A program made the translations under genes and the position numbers. Source: Candidatus Atribacter fermentans (GTDB lineage Bacteria; Atribacterota; Atribacteria; Atribacterales; Atribacteraceae). Taken from it: a DNA stretch of 5,136 nucleotides. Of this stretch, positions 4,765-5,136 are shown in pieces (the first letter of the stretch is position 1; each line of letters opens with the position of its first letter). The DNA is taken from NCBI GenBank assembly GCA_012517485.1, contig JAAYUT010000576.1, forward strand, positions 1 through 5,136. The letters are read 5' to 3'. The notes beneath the pieces were generated by a model, which was given only the letters and a program-made list of their open reading frames with translations, was not told the DNA's origin and made no database searches.

Positions 4765-4859
4765 ATCCTGGTTAAGTAAGGATACGAAGTGTCATGAATT
4801 CTATCCTAAAAAATACCGGAACATTTTTTAGGTAATATTTTTGAGCAATTAACCAGGAT
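4765..4859 (+). repeat. Nested inverted repeat after speE, possible terminator
   Basis: ATCCTGGTTAA (4765-4775) is a perfect inverted copy of TTAACCAGGAT (4849-4859). Inside it, CCTAAAAAAT (4805-4814) pairs perfectly with ATTTTTTAGG (4823-4832) around an 8-nt loop, followed by TAATATTTTTG. The inner stem and T-rich tail could end the speE transcript, but the stem is poor in GC, so termination is uncertain. The short motif ATCCT/AGGAT recurs at 4780-4784 and 4803-4807, which allows other pairings. Confidence 0.55.
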
Positions 4860-4919
4860 CTCATCCCGGGCCTTCCCCCTCAACTGGTGCTGCGAAAGCA
4901 GCATAACGGTCTATCCTGG
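4853..4919 (+). repeat. Stem-loop domain with GNRA-capped hairpin
   Basis: CCAGGAT (4853-4859) pairs with ATCCTGG (4913-4919), closing a 53-nt interior. Inside is a TGCTGC-GAAA-GCAGCA hairpin (4888-4903) that extends by one G-U pair, and GAAA is a classic stable tetraloop. The left strand of the closing stem is the same segment that can pair with 4765-4771 upstream. No known riboswitch or RNA family was recognised on either strand. Confidence 0.4.
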
Positions 4920-4925
4920 AAACCA

Positions 4926-4990
4926 ACGGGCATGATAAATCAAATCCCTACAAAAGAATTTTTAATGTAGCGATATGCCATAGCATGTCG
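4926..4990 (+). repeat. Composite palindromic repeat element, short copy
   Basis: This segment aligns with the minus strand of 271-368. GGGCATGATAAATC...CCCTAC and AAAAGAATTTTTAATGTAG match the first arm, and CGATATGCCATAGCATGTCG matches the palindromic end. About 38 bases present in the long copy are missing here, exactly between two TGTAG direct repeats, consistent with deletion by recombination or slippage. It lies in the opposite orientation to the upstream copy, so the two bracket the smpB-speE segment. Confidence 0.7.
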
Positions 4991-5136
4991 ATTTTAGATG
5001 CAATTCTTCTTTAAGTACTAAACTATATCATGGGGGGCTTATTCTGGCTAACAGAGATTTTCGATGGAAGAAGAAACCCTCTCTCTCAGCTAAACTGGCA
5101 TATCGAGAGTAAACCAAAGTCGGATCTCCTTTTTGA

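Larger units (their letters stand above)
4748..5136 (+). other. Gene-free 389-bp region downstream of speE
   Basis: No convincing coding region is present. From left to right it holds a nested inverted repeat (4765-4859), a small GNRA-capped hairpin (4887-4904) inside a possible closing stem (4853-4919), a shortened copy of the composite repeat (4926-4990), and about 145 bp with no recognised structure. An ATG at 5030 opens a frame that stays open to the window end (over 30 codons), but it has no ribosome site and no recognisable product, so I do not call it. Confidence 0.6.

Noticed and set aside
4850..4990. A known riboswitch (SAM, cobalamin, TPP, c-di-GMP) or a small SRP RNA downstream of speE
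   Set aside because: I compared the conserved cores from memory on both strands and found no match. Only generic hairpins are present.
5030..5136. A frame starting at ATG 5030 and open to the window end
   Set aside because: There is no ribosome site, the product is not recognisable, and the sequence is truncated by the window. It could be the start of a gene but nothing supports that yet.

Overview
This AT-rich bacterial window carries two functional blocks on the + strand, flanked and interrupted by short non-coding repeats. I cannot assign a species. The base composition, the many small dispersed palindromic repeats and the mix of Bacillus-like genes (YpjA/DUF1405, YvoF) would fit a deep-branching, Firmicute-related or candidate-phylum bacterium. 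Atribacterota is my best guess, held with low confidence.

Layout. Positions 1-659 hold no gene but contain two near-identical 79-bp repeats, an inverted hairpin relative of them, and a composite palindromic element. smpB (660-1109) follows, and 13 nt later comes a complete one-piece tmRNA gene, ssrA (1123-1477), with a readable tag (ANDNLAYAA) and a hairpin/T-tract terminator. These two genes supply the trans-translation ribosome-rescue system.

An extended -10 promoter (TGTTATAAT, 1542-1550) then starts a second, tightly packed unit. It contains a DUF1405 (YpjA-like) membrane protein, a YvoF-like hexapeptide acetyltransferase, a PgeF/YfiH 'laccase-domain' protein, an S-adenosylmethionine decarboxylase homologue (SpeD) and a spermidine synthase homologue (SpeE). 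The first three genes overlap each other, and the last two are 3 nt apart. A 134-bp gap between pgeF and speD holds a decayed repeat and lies inside a 12-bp direct repeat, so it looks like an insertion into a formerly tighter operon.

How the genes may work together. SpeD and SpeE look like the classic pair that makes decarboxylated SAM and transfers its aminopropyl group to a diamine. The by-product, methylthioadenosine, is a reported substrate of some PgeF-family enzymes, so pgeF-speD-speE may be a functional group. The main oddity is that this SpeD keeps the self-processing Glu62-Ser63 site and His68 but has Lys where AdoMet decarboxylases have the catalytic Cys83. It may therefore be one of the neofunctionalised SpeD proteins that decarboxylate ornithine or arginine.

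Downstream of speE (4748-5136) I see no convincing gene. That stretch holds nested inverted repeats with mutually exclusive pairings and an inverted, internally deleted copy of the composite element found upstream of smpB.
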